64,000 nt of DNA from Pseudomonas knackmussii B13. GTDB taxonomy: Bacteria > Pseudomonadota > Gammaproteobacteria > Pseudomonadales > Pseudomonadaceae. Position numbers and translations under genes: made by a program. The notes under the pieces are model-generated. The model was not told the origin of the DNA, ran no database searches, and saw only the letters and a program-made list of their open reading frames with translations. The stretch is taken from the NCBI RefSeq assembly GCF_000689415.1, contig NZ_HG322950.1, forward strand, positions 4,285,501-4,349,500. The letters are read 5' to 3'. Below, one piece after another: positions 44,791 through 53,603 of this stretch; position 1 is the stretch's first letter; every line of letters starts with the position of its first letter.

Positions 44791-45617
44791 CGCTTCGATC
44801 CACCTGGCTTCTCACCCTCGCCCTGGGCTGCGGCCTGGCCCACGCGGATGCCGCCAGCGAGGCCGGCCCGCAGCCGATCGTGCCGCCCTCCGCGGCCAAG
44901 CCGATAGCCCTGGAGCCCGACGCCGACGGCTTCAAGCACCCGCTCGACGCCCTCAAGTTCAACCCCGGCCTGGACCAGCGCGAATTCGAGCGCGCCACCT
45001 TGAGCGCGCTGAACATCTACGACCCCTGGGAGTCGTGGAACCGCCGCGTCTATCACTTCAACTACCGCTTCGATAACTGGGTGTTCCTGCCCGTCGTGCA
45101 TGGCTACGAATACGTCACCCCGCGCTTCGTGCGCAGCGGTGTGAGCAACTTCTTCAGCAACCTGGGCGATGTGCCGACCCTGCTCAACAGCCTGCTGCAG
45201 TTCAAAGGCAAACGCGCCATGAACACCACCGCGCGGCTGCTGTTCAACACCACCTTCGGCGTGCTCGGCCTGTGGGACCCGGCAACCCGCATGGGCCTAC
45301 CCAAGCAGAGCGAGGACTTCGGCCAGACCCTGGGCTTCTACGGCGTGCCCGCCGGGCCCTACCTGATGCTGCCGATCCTCGGGCCGTCCAACCTGCGCGA
45401 CACCGGCGGGCTGGTCACCGACTACATCGCCGCCGAGCAGGTCGACTACCTGGGCGTTGCCAGCGCCAGCAGCGACTACTGGGAAATCCCCACGCTGATG
45501 GTGATCGACAAGCGCTACACCAACAGCTTCCGCTACGGGCAGATGAACACACCGTTCGAGTACGAGAAGCTGCGCTACTTCTATACCGAGTCGCGCAAGT
45601 TGCAGATCAACGAGTAA
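44787..45617 (+). CDS. mlaA: MlaA/VacJ-family protein
   Basis: A 276-residue protein of the MlaA family: IYDPWESWNRRVYHFNYRFDNWVFLPVVHGYEYVTP, GVSNFFSNLGDVPTLLNSLLQFK, SEDFGQTLGFYGVPAGPYLMLPILGPSNLRDTGGLVTDY. MlaA removes surface-exposed phospholipids from the outer membrane. The N-terminus (LTLALGCGLAHA-DA) is ambiguous. The cysteine lies in a poor lipobox, and AHA-D is a good signal-peptidase I site, so lipidation is uncertain. It is coupled to the upstream hydrolase gene and distinct from an mla ABC operon. Confidence 0.9.
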   Translation: MTLRSTWLLTLALGCGLAHADAASEAGPQPIVPPSAAKPIALEPDADGFKHPLDALKFNPGLDQREFERATLSALNIYDPWESWNRRVYHFNYRFDNWVFLPVVHGYEYVTPRFVRSGVSNFFSNLGDVPTLLNSLLQFKGKRAMNTTARLLFNTTFGVLGLWDPATRMGLPKQSEDFGQTLGFYGVPAGPYLMLPILGPSNLRDTGGLVTDYIAAEQVDYLGVASASSDYWEIPTLMVIDKRYTNSFRYGQMNTPFEYEKLRYFYTESRKLQINE

Positions 45618-45623
45618 GCCTGA

Positions 45624-45660
45624 GCGAGGGAAATATCGACTTAATCGATATTTCCCTCGC
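45624..45660. repeat. perfect 16-bp inverted repeat (terminator-like or operator)
   Basis: GCGAGGGAAATATCGA and TCGATATTTCCCTCGC flank CTTAA. The stem is perfect but no T-run follows on either strand, so it is not a standard terminator. It is 68 bp upstream of pirin and 6 bp past mlaA. It might terminate without a U-tract or bind a regulator of pirin. Confidence 0.6.
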
Positions 45661-45728
45661 AAAACTCGCAACCATCTATCCGTCAATCGGGACTAGGATG
45701 GCCTCCATACCTGATCGAGGAGGTCACC

Positions 45729-46586
45729 ATGACCCAGCTGCGCAATCTGTTCGACCTGCACATCGGCCGTCCCGCCTCGGATGGCGCCGGCGTTCGCCTG
45801 ACCCGCGTGATCGGCGGCCCCGGCCTCGAGCGCTTCGATCCGTTCCTGATGCTCGACCAGTTCGATACGCAGAACCCCGACGACTACATCGCCGGCTTCC
45901 CTGACCATCCCCATCGCGGTTTCGAGACAGTGACGTACATGCTCGAAGGGCGGATGCGCCACCGCGATCACCTGGGCAACGAAGGCCTGCTCAAGCCCGG
46001 CGGCGTGCAGTGGATGACCGCCGCCCACGGCATCATCCACAGCGAGATGCCGGAACAGGAAGAAGGCGCCATGCGCGGCTTCCAGCTCTGGCTGAACCTG
46101 CCGGCCAAGAGCAAGCTCGGCCCGGCCGGCTACCGCGATATAGAACCGGAAGACGTGCCGCGCACGACCACCGCGCAAGGTGTGGGCGTGACGGTCATCG
46201 CCGGTCGCTTCGACGATGGCGAAATCGCCCTCGACGGCGCCGTGCAGCGTCCGGACACCGAGCCGCACTACTACGACCTCAGCCTGCCCGCCGGTAGTAG
46301 CGTCACCCCGCACCTGCCGCGTGGTCACCAGGCCCTGCTTTATGTCTACGAAGGCAGCCTGCAGGTGGAGGCCGAGCGCGGCGGCGAAATCGGCCACAAC
46401 CGTCTGGCCCGCCTGGGCGATGGCGATGCCGTGAAGTTGAGCAGTGCTGGTGGTGCGCGCGTCCTGCTGCTGGCCGGCAAGCCGCTCCAGGAGCCGATCG
46501 TGCAGTACGGGCCCTTCGTGATGAACAGCCGCGAGGAAATCGAGCAGGCCCTGCGCGACTACCGCGATGGCGTGCTGGCGGTCTGA
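45729..46586 (+). CDS. pirin-family protein
   Basis: A 285-residue bicupin. Metal ligands are His60, His62 (DHPHRGFETVTY), His104 and Glu106 (HGIIHSE). The pirin C-terminal domain (HLPRGHQALLYVYEGSLQV, GKPLQEPIVQYGPFVMNSREEIEQALRDYRDG) is intact. Bacterial pirins have quercetinase activity or modulate dehydrogenase complexes. The role here is unknown. GAGGAGGT lies just before the ATG. Confidence 0.93.
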   Translation: MTQLRNLFDLHIGRPASDGAGVRLTRVIGGPGLERFDPFLMLDQFDTQNPDDYIAGFPDHPHRGFETVTYMLEGRMRHRDHLGNEGLLKPGGVQWMTAAHGIIHSEMPEQEEGAMRGFQLWLNLPAKSKLGPAGYRDIEPEDVPRTTTAQGVGVTVIAGRFDDGEIALDGAVQRPDTEPHYYDLSLPAGSSVTPHLPRGHQALLYVYEGSLQVEAERGGEIGHNRLARLGDGDAVKLSSAGGARVLLLAGKPLQEPIVQYGPFVMNSREEIEQALRDYRDGVLAV

Positions 46587-46601
46587 TAAGTCCTGCCTTT
46601 C

Positions 46602-46666
46602 GTAGGAGCGAGCTTGCTCGCGAACGGGTCACGTACCGAAGCCGTTCGCGAGCAAGCTCGCTCCTA
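46602..46666. repeat. pair of inverted REP elements
   Basis: GTAGGAGCGAGCTTGCTCGCGAA (46602) and its reverse complement (46644-46666) face each other, forming a long imperfect cruciform downstream of pirin and before the convergent patatin gene. Confidence 0.85.
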
Positions 46667-46692
46667 AACATATTTGAAGCCGGAGCGGGCGA

Positions 46693-47889
46693 TTACAGGT
46701 TGTGCTCTTCCAGCCCGAGGAAGCGCGTCAACTCCGCCCGTTGGTTCATCGCGTCCTTGTAGCCCAGGCGGATGAGCTCGTGGCAATAGCCCCGCTCGAA
46801 CAGCAGGTAGCTCAGCACGCCCGCCCCGCTCGCCCGGGTAGCGCCAGGGCCACGCAGGAACAGGCGCAGCGCCCAGGGCAGCTCCTTGCGGTGCTTGGCG
46901 GCGATCTCGTCCAGCGGCACCGACGGCGACACCAGCAGTACCTCCACCTCACGCAAACCCGCCTCTTGCTGGCGGCGTTCCACGGGCACCAGCTTGCCCA
47001 GGTAGTTGATGCGCTGCAGCACCTCGATGTCGCCTTCCAGGCTGTCGATGAAGGTGCCGTTGAGCAGGTGGATGCCCATCTGCGCGAGGCTTGGTGGCCG
47101 GCCGCTGCGCGGGGTGTCGGCGCCTTCGTTGGGATCGCTGCGGGTCGGATTGCCGCTGACGCCGATCACCAGCACGCGGTTGGCCCCCAAATGCAGCGCC
47201 GGACTGATCGGCGCCTGCTGGCGTACCGCGCCGTCGCCGAAATACTCCTGCTGGATGCACACCGGAGCGAACAGCAGGGGAATCGCCGAACTGGCCAGCA
47301 GGTGCTCCAGATTCAGCCGCGTTGGCGTGCCGACCCGCCGATGACGCAGCCAGGGCTCGATGGTGGCGCGTCCTTGGTAGAAGGTCACTGCCTGGCCGGA
47401 CTCGTAGCCGAACGCGGTAACCGCGACCGCGCGCAGCTTCCGCGCCTGCAAGGCGGCGGAGATGCCCGAGAAGTCCAGCTCGCGGGCCAGCAGATGGCGC
47501 AGCGGCGTGCTGTCGAGCAGCGCCACCGGCTGCCTCCGGCCGAGGCCAAGCAGGCTGTGGCTGAGGAAGCGCAACGCCTGGCCGCACACGCCGAGGAAGT
47601 CGCCGCGGTAGACCTGGCCGGTCTGGAAACCCTTCCAGACCCGCGTGAGGCTATGGATAGCCTCGCGGAACGAGAGCGCACCGCAAGCCAGCCCCACTGC
47701 ATTGATGGCGCCGGCCGAGGTGCCGACGATCACAGGGAACGGATTGGCCGCACCTTCCGGCAGCAGCTCGGCGATGGCCGCGAGCACCCCGACCTGGTAG
47801 GCCGCGCGGGCGCCGCCGCCGGACAGGATCAGCCCGGTAACGGCGCGGGGAGAATGGGAAGTCGGGTGCTGCTCGGCGGATTCAGTCAC
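46693..47889 (-). CDS. patatin-like phospholipase
   Basis: A 398-residue patatin-like protein. Its oxyanion loop is SGGGARAAY (about 23-31), the nucleophile Ser58 lies in GTSAG, and the catalytic Asp lies in FGDGAVRQQ. This is the Ser-Asp dyad of cytosolic phospholipase A2-like enzymes. No signal peptide is visible. The start is ambiguous. A GTG at 47889 with AGGACT upstream is chosen, and a TTG at 47916 would add nine residues. It lies between the convergent pirin gene and htrB. Confidence 0.88.
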   Translation of the reverse strand: MTESAEQHPTSHSPRAVTGLILSGGGARAAYQVGVLAAIAELLPEGAANPFPVIVGTSAGAINAVGLACGALSFREAIHSLTRVWKGFQTGQVYRGDFLGVCGQALRFLSHSLLGLGRRQPVALLDSTPLRHLLARELDFSGISAALQARKLRAVAVTAFGYESGQAVTFYQGRATIEPWLRHRRVGTPTRLNLEHLLASSAIPLLFAPVCIQQEYFGDGAVRQQAPISPALHLGANRVLVIGVSGNPTRSDPNEGADTPRSGRPPSLAQMGIHLLNGTFIDSLEGDIEVLQRINYLGKLVPVERRQQEAGLREVEVLLVSPSVPLDEIAAKHRKELPWALRLFLRGPGATRASGAGVLSYLLFERGYCHELIRLGYKDAMNQRAELTRFLGLEEHNL

Positions 47890-47955
47890 GACAGGAGTCC
47901 TGGATGCGTCCTGCAATCAAGTATGTCGCTGCGCCGGGTTCGGTAAAGCCGGCGC

Positions 47956-48885
47956 TCAGCGCTTCGCGTAGAGCTTGGGCTCGCCTTCCGGGCGGCTCTT
48001 GAAGCGCCGATGCGCCCACAGGTACTGCTCCGGTTGCTGGCGGATCTCGGCCTCGACCCACTGGTTGACGCGCAGGCAGTCGGCCTCCTCGGTCTCGCCG
48101 GGGAAGTCCTGCAGCGGCGGATGGATCACCAGGCGGTAGCCGGAGCCATCGGCCAGGCGCGTCTGGGTGAACGGGCAGACCAGCGCGCGGCCCAGGCGGG
48201 CGAACTTGGTGGTAGCGGTGACGGTGGCCGCCTGGATGCCGAACAGCGGCACGAACAGGCTCTGCTTGGCGCCGTAGTCCTGGTCCGGTGCGTACCAGAT
48301 GGCCCGGCCGGCGCGCAGCACCTTGAGCATGGCGCGCACGTCCTCGCGCTCGATGGCGCTGGCGTCGGCGTTGTGCCGCTCACGGCCACGGCGCTGCACG
48401 AAGTCGAACAGCGGGTTGTCGTGCTCGCGGTACATGCCGTCGATGGTCTGCACCTGGCCAAGCAGCGCCGCGCCGATCTCCAGGGTGGTGAAGTGCATGG
48501 CCATGAGGATCACGCCCTGCCCCTCGGCCTGGGCCTTGCGCAGGATATCCAGGCCTTCGATATGGGCGAGCTTCGCCAGGCGCGCCTTCGGCCACCACCA
48601 GCTCATGGCCATCTCGAAGAAAGCGATGCCTGTTGAAGCGAAGTTCTCTTTAAGCAGCCGCTTGCGCTCGGCGGCGGACTTCTCCGGGAAGCACAGCTCC
48701 AGGTTGCGCGCGGCAATCGCCCGGCGGCTGCCGACCACCCGATACATCACCGCACCCAGGGCACGGCCCAGGCACAGCAGCAGCGGATAGGGCAGTTGCA
48801 CCACCAGCCACAGCACGCCGAGGCCCAGCCATAGCGGCCAGTAGCGCGGATGGAGGAAGGCGGCGCGAAATTGGGGACGATCCAT
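47956..48885 (-). CDS. htrB: lipid A biosynthesis acyltransferase (HtrB/LpxL family)
   Basis: A 309-residue inner-membrane acyltransferase with an N-terminal anchor (about 17-40) and the catalytic H-x4-E motif His131-Glu136 (MHFTTLE). Other family segments are YREHDNPLFDFVQRRGRERH, YAPDQDYG and QYLWAHRRFKSRPEGEP. It adds a secondary acyl chain (laurate or similar) to lipid A. It is divergent from minC, a conserved neighbour in pseudomonads. The ATG at 48885 opens the conserved part. Confidence 0.95.
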   Translation of the reverse strand: MDRPQFRAAFLHPRYWPLWLGLGVLWLVVQLPYPLLLCLGRALGAVMYRVVGSRRAIAARNLELCFPEKSAAERKRLLKENFASTGIAFFEMAMSWWWPKARLAKLAHIEGLDILRKAQAEGQGVILMAMHFTTLEIGAALLGQVQTIDGMYREHDNPLFDFVQRRGRERHNADASAIEREDVRAMLKVLRAGRAIWYAPDQDYGAKQSLFVPLFGIQAATVTATTKFARLGRALVCPFTQTRLADGSGYRLVIHPPLQDFPGETEEADCLRVNQWVEAEIRQQPEQYLWAHRRFKSRPEGEPKLYAKR

Positions 48886-49033
48886 GAAGGGTTCCGGATA
48901 GACAGGCAAAGAGCGGCATTCTACCGCGAGCGACGGGCTTTGCACCGCTACCGCGGAAGTGGCGCCGCGCCAGGCTTGCGGGCGCTGGGACGGTCCGCTA
49001 TAAGTCGAGGCCATTTAGCGATGCAGTCCGACC

Positions 49034-49906
49034 ATGAGCCAAGCCGACCTCCTCGACCAAGATCCCGTATTCCAGCTCAAGGGCAGCATGCTCGCCGTCA
49101 CCGTGCTGGAACTGGCACACAACGACTTGGCGCGCCTGGACAGACAGCTTGCCGACAAGGTCGCCCAGGCTCCGAATTTCTTCCGCGACACCCCGCTGGT
49201 GCTCGCCCTGGACAAACTCCCCGACGGTGAAGGCCAGCTCGACCTGCAAGGCGTGCTGGACATCTGCCGCCGCCACGGCCTGCGCACCCTGGCGATCCGC
49301 GCCAACCGCGAGGAAGACCTGCGCCTGGCGACCATGCTGGACATCCCCGTGCTGCCGCAGTCCGGCTCGCGCGAGCGCCCGCTGGAGCCCAAGGACGCGC
49401 CGACCGCCGAGCCGGTGATCCGCCGCCCGCGCAGCGAGAAGCTGGCCGGACAGGTGGTCGAGAAAGCCGTCGAAGCGCAACTGGCGGCCAAAGCCGAGGA
49501 GAAGGTCGAGGAAAAGGCCGCCGAACCGGTCGAAGAGAAAGCCGAGGAGCCGGTCGAGCCCGCTCTTCCGGTGGTCCGCCCGACCAAGATGATCACCGCC
49601 CCGGTACGTGGCGGCATGCAGATATACGCAGCCGGCGGCGACCTCATCGTGCTGGCGCCGGTCAGCCCCGGCGCGGAACTTCTCGCCGACGGAAATATCC
49701 ACGTTTACGGTCCGATGCGCGGCCGTGCCCTGGCAGGCGTCAAGGGCGACACCAGCGCCCGGATCTTCTGCCAGCAACTGGGCGCCGAACTGGTCTCGAT
49801 CGCCGGAAATTACAAGGTGGCAGAAGACCTTAGGCGCAGTCCGCAGTGGGGTCAGGCGGTCCACGTCAGCCTGTCGGGTGACGTGTTGAACATCACCCGC
49901 CTTTAA
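49034..49906 (+). CDS. minC: septum site-determining protein MinC
   Basis: A 290-residue inhibitor of FtsZ assembly, MinD partner. The N-terminal FtsZ-inhibitory domain (about 1-105) and the C-terminal beta-helix domain (about 185-290; APVRGGMQIYAAGGDLIVLAPVSPGAELLADGNIHVYGPMRGRALAG) are joined by a long Ala/Glu/Lys/Pro linker (about 115-178; AAKAEEKVEEKAAEPVEEKAEEPVEP). It is the first gene of minCDE. Confidence 0.97.
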   Translation: MSQADLLDQDPVFQLKGSMLAVTVLELAHNDLARLDRQLADKVAQAPNFFRDTPLVLALDKLPDGEGQLDLQGVLDICRRHGLRTLAIRANREEDLRLATMLDIPVLPQSGSRERPLEPKDAPTAEPVIRRPRSEKLAGQVVEKAVEAQLAAKAEEKVEEKAAEPVEEKAEEPVEPALPVVRPTKMITAPVRGGMQIYAAGGDLIVLAPVSPGAELLADGNIHVYGPMRGRALAGVKGDTSARIFCQQLGAELVSIAGNYKVAEDLRRSPQWGQAVHVSLSGDVLNITRL

Positions 49907-49967
49907 CGGATACTGCCGCGACTTTCAGGGACCAGAATCCTTCGTTTTTTCTTTGGGGTGAATCACC

Positions 49968-50783
49968 TTGGCCAAGATCCTCGTAGTCACTTCCGGTAAG
50001 GGTGGCGTCGGTAAAACTACCACCAGCGCAGCAATCGGCACCGGCCTGGCCCTGCGTGGCCACAAGACCGTCATCGTCGACTTCGACGTGGGCCTGCGTA
50101 ACCTCGACCTGATCATGGGCTGCGAACGCCGCGTGGTTTACGACTTCGTCAACGTCATCAACGGCGAAGCCACACTGACCCAGGCCCTGATCAAGGACAA
50201 GCGCCTCGAGAACCTGTTCGTCCTGGCCGCCAGCCAGACCCGTGACAAGGACGCCCTGACCCAGGAAGGCGTCGGCAAGGTCATGGAAGAGCTCAAGCAA
50301 AACTTCGAATACATCATCTGCGACTCCCCGGCCGGCATCGAGAAAGGTGCCCACCTGGCCATGTACTTCGCCGACGAGGCGATCGTCGTGACCAACCCGG
50401 AAGTCTCCTCGGTACGCGACTCCGACCGCATGCTCGGTCTGCTGGCCAGCAAGTCGCAGCGCTCCGAGAAGGGCGAGGAGCCGATCAAGGAGCACCTGCT
50501 GCTGACACGCTACAACCCCGAGCGCGTCACCAAGGGCGAGATGCTCGGCGTGGAAGACGTCGAGGAAATCCTGGCGATCCGCCTGCTCGGCGTGATCCCG
50601 GAGTCGCAAGCCGTGCTCAAGGCCTCGAACCAGGGCGTACCGGTCATCCTCGACGACCAGAGCGACGCCGGCCAGGCCTACAGCGACGCCGTCGACCGCC
50701 TGCTGGGCAAAGAGATGCCGCATCGGTTCCTCGATGTGCAGAAGAAAGGATTCCTGCAACGACTGTTCGGAGGACGTGAATGA
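49968..50783 (+). CDS. minD: septum site-determining ATPase MinD
   Basis: A 271-residue P-loop ATPase. The deviant Walker A is GKGGVGKTT (10-18), with switch regions and DFDVGLRNLD, and a C-terminal amphipathic membrane-targeting helix (KGFLQRLFGG). It dimerises on the membrane with ATP, recruits MinC and is released by MinE. The start codon is TTG (49968), preceded by GGGGTG. The stop overlaps the minE start (ATGA). Confidence 0.97.
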   Translation: MAKILVVTSGKGGVGKTTTSAAIGTGLALRGHKTVIVDFDVGLRNLDLIMGCERRVVYDFVNVINGEATLTQALIKDKRLENLFVLAASQTRDKDALTQEGVGKVMEELKQNFEYIICDSPAGIEKGAHLAMYFADEAIVVTNPEVSSVRDSDRMLGLLASKSQRSEKGEEPIKEHLLLTRYNPERVTKGEMLGVEDVEEILAIRLLGVIPESQAVLKASNQGVPVILDDQSDAGQAYSDAVDRLLGKEMPHRFLDVQKKGFLQRLFGGRE

Positions 50784-51034
50784 GCCTTTTAGACTTCTTT
50801 CGCAGCCGAAAGGCGCAATCCAGTGCGTCGATAGCGAAGGAAAGACTCCAGATCATCGTCGCCCACGAGCGCGGCAACCGCTCCCAGCCTGACTACCTGC
50901 CGCAGCTGCAGAAAGACCTGCTGGAAGTGATCCGCAAGTACGTGCCGATCGACCAGGAGCAAGTCCAGGTCGAACTGGCCAACCAGGGTAGCTGCTCGAT
51001 CCTGGAGCTCAACATCACCCTGCCGGAACGCTGA
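50780..51034 (+). CDS. minE: cell division topological specificity factor MinE
   Basis: An 84-residue protein with the N-terminal membrane/anti-MinCD segment (SLLDFFRSRKAQSSASIAKERLQIIVAHER) and the C-terminal dimerisation domain (DYLPQLQKDLLEVIRKYVPIDQEQVQVELANQGSCSILELNITLPE). It stimulates MinD ATPase to drive pole-to-pole oscillation. It is translationally coupled to minD and followed by a strong terminator. Confidence 0.97.
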   Translation: MSLLDFFRSRKAQSSASIAKERLQIIVAHERGNRSQPDYLPQLQKDLLEVIRKYVPIDQEQVQVELANQGSCSILELNITLPER

Positions 51035-51049
51035 GTTCCGCACGGTACC

Positions 51050-51087
51050 CTGCGGCGGCCTCGGCCGCCGCAGTCGTTTCTTTTTCT
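51050..51087 (+). terminator. intrinsic terminator of minCDE
   Basis: CTGCGGCGGC (51050-51059) and GCCGCCGCAG (51064-51073) form a perfect 10-bp stem with a CTCG loop, followed by TCGTTTCTTTTTCT. It ends 14 bp before the rluA-like start, so that gene must use its own promoter or read-through. Confidence 0.9.
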
Positions 51088-51100
51088 CCGGTCAATTGCC

Positions 51101-51736
51101 ATGCCGCTGTCGAACATCCAGATCGTCCACCAGGACGCCGCCCTGCTGGTGGTGAACAAGCCCACCCTGCTGCTCTCCGTCCCCGGTCGCGCCGACGACA
51201 ACAAGGACTGCCTGGTAACCCGACTGCAGGAGAACGGCTATCCGGAAGCACGCATCGTTCACCGCCTGGACTGGGAAACCTCCGGCCTGATGGTGCTGGC
51301 GCGCGACGCGGACAGCCACCGCGAGCTGTCCCGGCAGTTCCACGACCGTGAGACCGAGAAGGCCTACACCGCGCTATGCTGGGGCGAACCCGAGCTGGAC
51401 AGCGGTCGCATCGACCTGCCGTTGCGCTACGACCCGGAAAACAAGCCTCGGCACATCGTCTGCCACGAGCACGGCCGTCATGCACTGACCTTCTGGCGAG
51501 TGGTCGAGCGCTGCGGAAACTACGCACGCGTCGAGCTGACCCCGATCACCGGCCGCTCGCACCAGCTGCGCGTGCACATGCTCTCCATCGGCCACCCGCT
51601 GCTCGGCGACCGCCTCTACGCCCAGGGCGAAGCCCTGACCCTGCGCGACCGCCTGTGCCTGCACGCCAGCCTGCTGTGCCTGACCCATCCGCAGACCGGC
51701 GAGCGGATGCGCTTCGAGTCGCCCGCACCGTTCTGA
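51101..51736 (+). CDS. rluA: RluA-family pseudouridine synthase
   Basis: A 211-residue single-domain synthase without an S4 domain, the RluA (23S rRNA/tRNA Psi746/Psi32) size. The catalytic Asp is in HRLDWETSGLMVLARD. Other family motifs are LLVVNKPTLLLSVPGR and TGRSHQLRVHMLSIGHPLLGDRLY. The target assignment rests on length and family resemblance only. Confidence 0.9.
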   Translation: MPLSNIQIVHQDAALLVVNKPTLLLSVPGRADDNKDCLVTRLQENGYPEARIVHRLDWETSGLMVLARDADSHRELSRQFHDRETEKAYTALCWGEPELDSGRIDLPLRYDPENKPRHIVCHEHGRHALTFWRVVERCGNYARVELTPITGRSHQLRVHMLSIGHPLLGDRLYAQGEALTLRDRLCLHASLLCLTHPQTGERMRFESPAPF

Positions 51737-51843
51737 CCCCGCGATTCGCGGGCATGGCAGTACAAGCCATCCCGCCCGCTTCCCACAGCCGCGCTGCCAC
51801 ACATTTGCGATAAACTTCCGCCATTCGCTGTCCGGAGTTTCCC

Positions 51844-53133
51844 ATGCGTGCAGATCTCAACCAGGGCCTGATCGATTTCCTCGCGGCCTCGCCGACGCCT
51901 TTCCATGCCACCGCAAGCCTCGCCCGGCGCCTCGAAGAGGCCGGCTACCAGCGCCTCGACGAACGCGACGCTTGGCGCACCGAAGCAGGCGGGCGCTACT
52001 ACGTGACCCGTAACGACTCCTCGCTGATCGCCTTCAAGCTCGGCCGCAACGCACCGCTCGAGCACGGCCTGCGCCTGGTTGGCGCACACACCGACAGCCC
52101 CTGCCTGCGGGTCAAGCCGAACCCGGAACTGGCACGCCAGGGCTACTGGCAGCTGGGCGTCGAAGTCTACGGCGGCGCCCTCTTCGCGCCCTGGTTCGAC
52201 CGCGACCTGTCGCTCGCCGGCCGTGTCACCTTCCGCCTGGCGGGCAAGGTGGAAAGCCGCCTGATCGACTTCCGCGCGCCCATCGCAGTGATTCCCAACC
52301 TGGCCATCCACCTCAACCGCGAGGCCAACCAGGGCTGGCCGATCAATGCGCAGAACGAGCTGCCACCGATCCTGGCCCAACTGGCCGCCGGCGAAACCCG
52401 CGACTTCCGCGACCTGCTCGGCGAACAGCTGCAGAACGAGCATGGCATCATTGCCGACGCCATCCTCGACTACGAACTGAGCTTCTACGACACCCAACGC
52501 GCGGCAGTGGTCGGCCTGGGTGGTGAGTTCATCGCCGGCGCCCGCCTGGACAACCTGCTGTCATGCTACGCCGGCCTGGAAGCGCTACTAACCAGCGGTG
52601 ACGAACAGAGCGCGGTGCTGGTCTGCACCGACCACGAGGAAGTCGGCTCCTGTTCGGCCTGCGGCGCCGATGGCCCGTTCCTCGAACAGACCCTGCGCCG
52701 CCTGCTGCCCGAAGGCGACGCCTTCGTCCGCGTGATCCAGCGCTCGCTGCTGGTCTCCGCCGACAACGCCCACGGCGTGCACCCCAACTACGCCGACAAG
52801 CACGACGGCAATCACGGCCCGCAGCTCAACGGCGGCCCGGTGATCAAGGTCAACAGCAACCAGCGCTACGCCACCAGCAGCGAAACCGCCGGTTTCTTCC
52901 GCCACCTGTGCCTGGAGAATGAAGTCCCGGTGCAGAGCTTCGTGACCCGCAGCGACATGGGTTGCGGCTCGACCATCGGCCCGCTTACCGCCAGCCAGCT
53001 GGGCGTGCGCACCGTCGACATCGGCCTGCCGACCTTCGCCATGCACAGCATCCGCGAGCTGGCCGGCAGCCAGGACCTGCGCTACCTGGCCAAGGTGCTG
53101 AGCGCCTTCTACGAAAGCATCGAACTGCCCTGA
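51844..53133 (+). CDS. apeB: M18-family aminopeptidase (ApeB)
   Basis: A 429-residue dodecameric zinc aminopeptidase of the aspartyl-aminopeptidase (M18) family. Metal-ligand segments are GAHTDSPCLRVKPNPE, GARLDNLLSCYAGLEAL, CTDHEEVGSCSACGADGPFLEQTL, ADNAHGVHPNY and DMGCGSTIGPLTASQLGVRTVDIGLPTFAMHSIRE. Full length. It is preceded by rluA and followed 10 bp later by the GFA gene. Confidence 0.95.
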   Translation: MRADLNQGLIDFLAASPTPFHATASLARRLEEAGYQRLDERDAWRTEAGGRYYVTRNDSSLIAFKLGRNAPLEHGLRLVGAHTDSPCLRVKPNPELARQGYWQLGVEVYGGALFAPWFDRDLSLAGRVTFRLAGKVESRLIDFRAPIAVIPNLAIHLNREANQGWPINAQNELPPILAQLAAGETRDFRDLLGEQLQNEHGIIADAILDYELSFYDTQRAAVVGLGGEFIAGARLDNLLSCYAGLEALLTSGDEQSAVLVCTDHEEVGSCSACGADGPFLEQTLRRLLPEGDAFVRVIQRSLLVSADNAHGVHPNYADKHDGNHGPQLNGGPVIKVNSNQRYATSSETAGFFRHLCLENEVPVQSFVTRSDMGCGSTIGPLTASQLGVRTVDIGLPTFAMHSIRELAGSQDLRYLAKVLSAFYESIELP

Positions 53134-53143
53134 GGAGAAAAAC

Positions 53144-53551
53144 ATGAGCCTGAAAGGTAGCTGCCTGTGCGGTGCAATCGGCTACGAGATCGACTCGCTC
53201 GACATGCCGATCAGCCATTGTCACTGCCAGACCTGCCAGAAGGCTCATGCGGCTGCCTTCGCCACGACCGCCGGCGTCCTGCGCGAGCATTTCCGCTGGA
53301 CCCGCGGCGAGGCGCTGGTGGCGGCCTACGAATCCTCGCCGGGGAAACTGCGGCGCTTCTGCCCGCGCTGCGGCAGCCATCTGATCGCCGAACGCGACGG
53401 CCAGCCGCATGTCATCGTGCGGGTGGCCACGCTCGACGACGACCCGGGCACCCGCCCGGCCCGCCACATCTGGACGTCACACGACCGCCCGTGGCTCTCC
53501 GGCGAGAACATCCCCGCCTATCCGGAGTGGAATCCAGAGCGCAAGGCCTGA
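53144..53551 (+). CDS. GFA-family glutathione-dependent formaldehyde-activating-like protein
   Basis: A 135-residue CENP-V/GFA zinc-binding domain with cysteine motifs GSCLCGAIGYE, HCHCQTCQKAHAAAF and RFCPRCGSHLIAE. Members bind zinc and may act on S-hydroxymethylglutathione, but most have no proven activity. TGAGGAG overlaps the end of the aminopeptidase gene, so the two are likely co-transcribed. Confidence 0.92.
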   Translation: MSLKGSCLCGAIGYEIDSLDMPISHCHCQTCQKAHAAAFATTAGVLREHFRWTRGEALVAAYESSPGKLRRFCPRCGSHLIAERDGQPHVIVRVATLDDDPGTRPARHIWTSHDRPWLSGENIPAYPEWNPERKA

Positions 53552-53571
53552 CAGGCCGCAGAGACTCGGGT

Positions 53572-53593
53572 TCGCGAGCAAGCTCGCTCCTAT
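53572..53593. repeat. REP element
   Basis: TTCGCGAGCAAGCTCGCTCC is the reverse orientation of the GTAGGAGCGAGCTTGCTCGCGAA element, sitting between the convergent GFA and GntR genes. Confidence 0.8.
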
Positions 53594-53603
53594 ACAAACG
53601 TCT

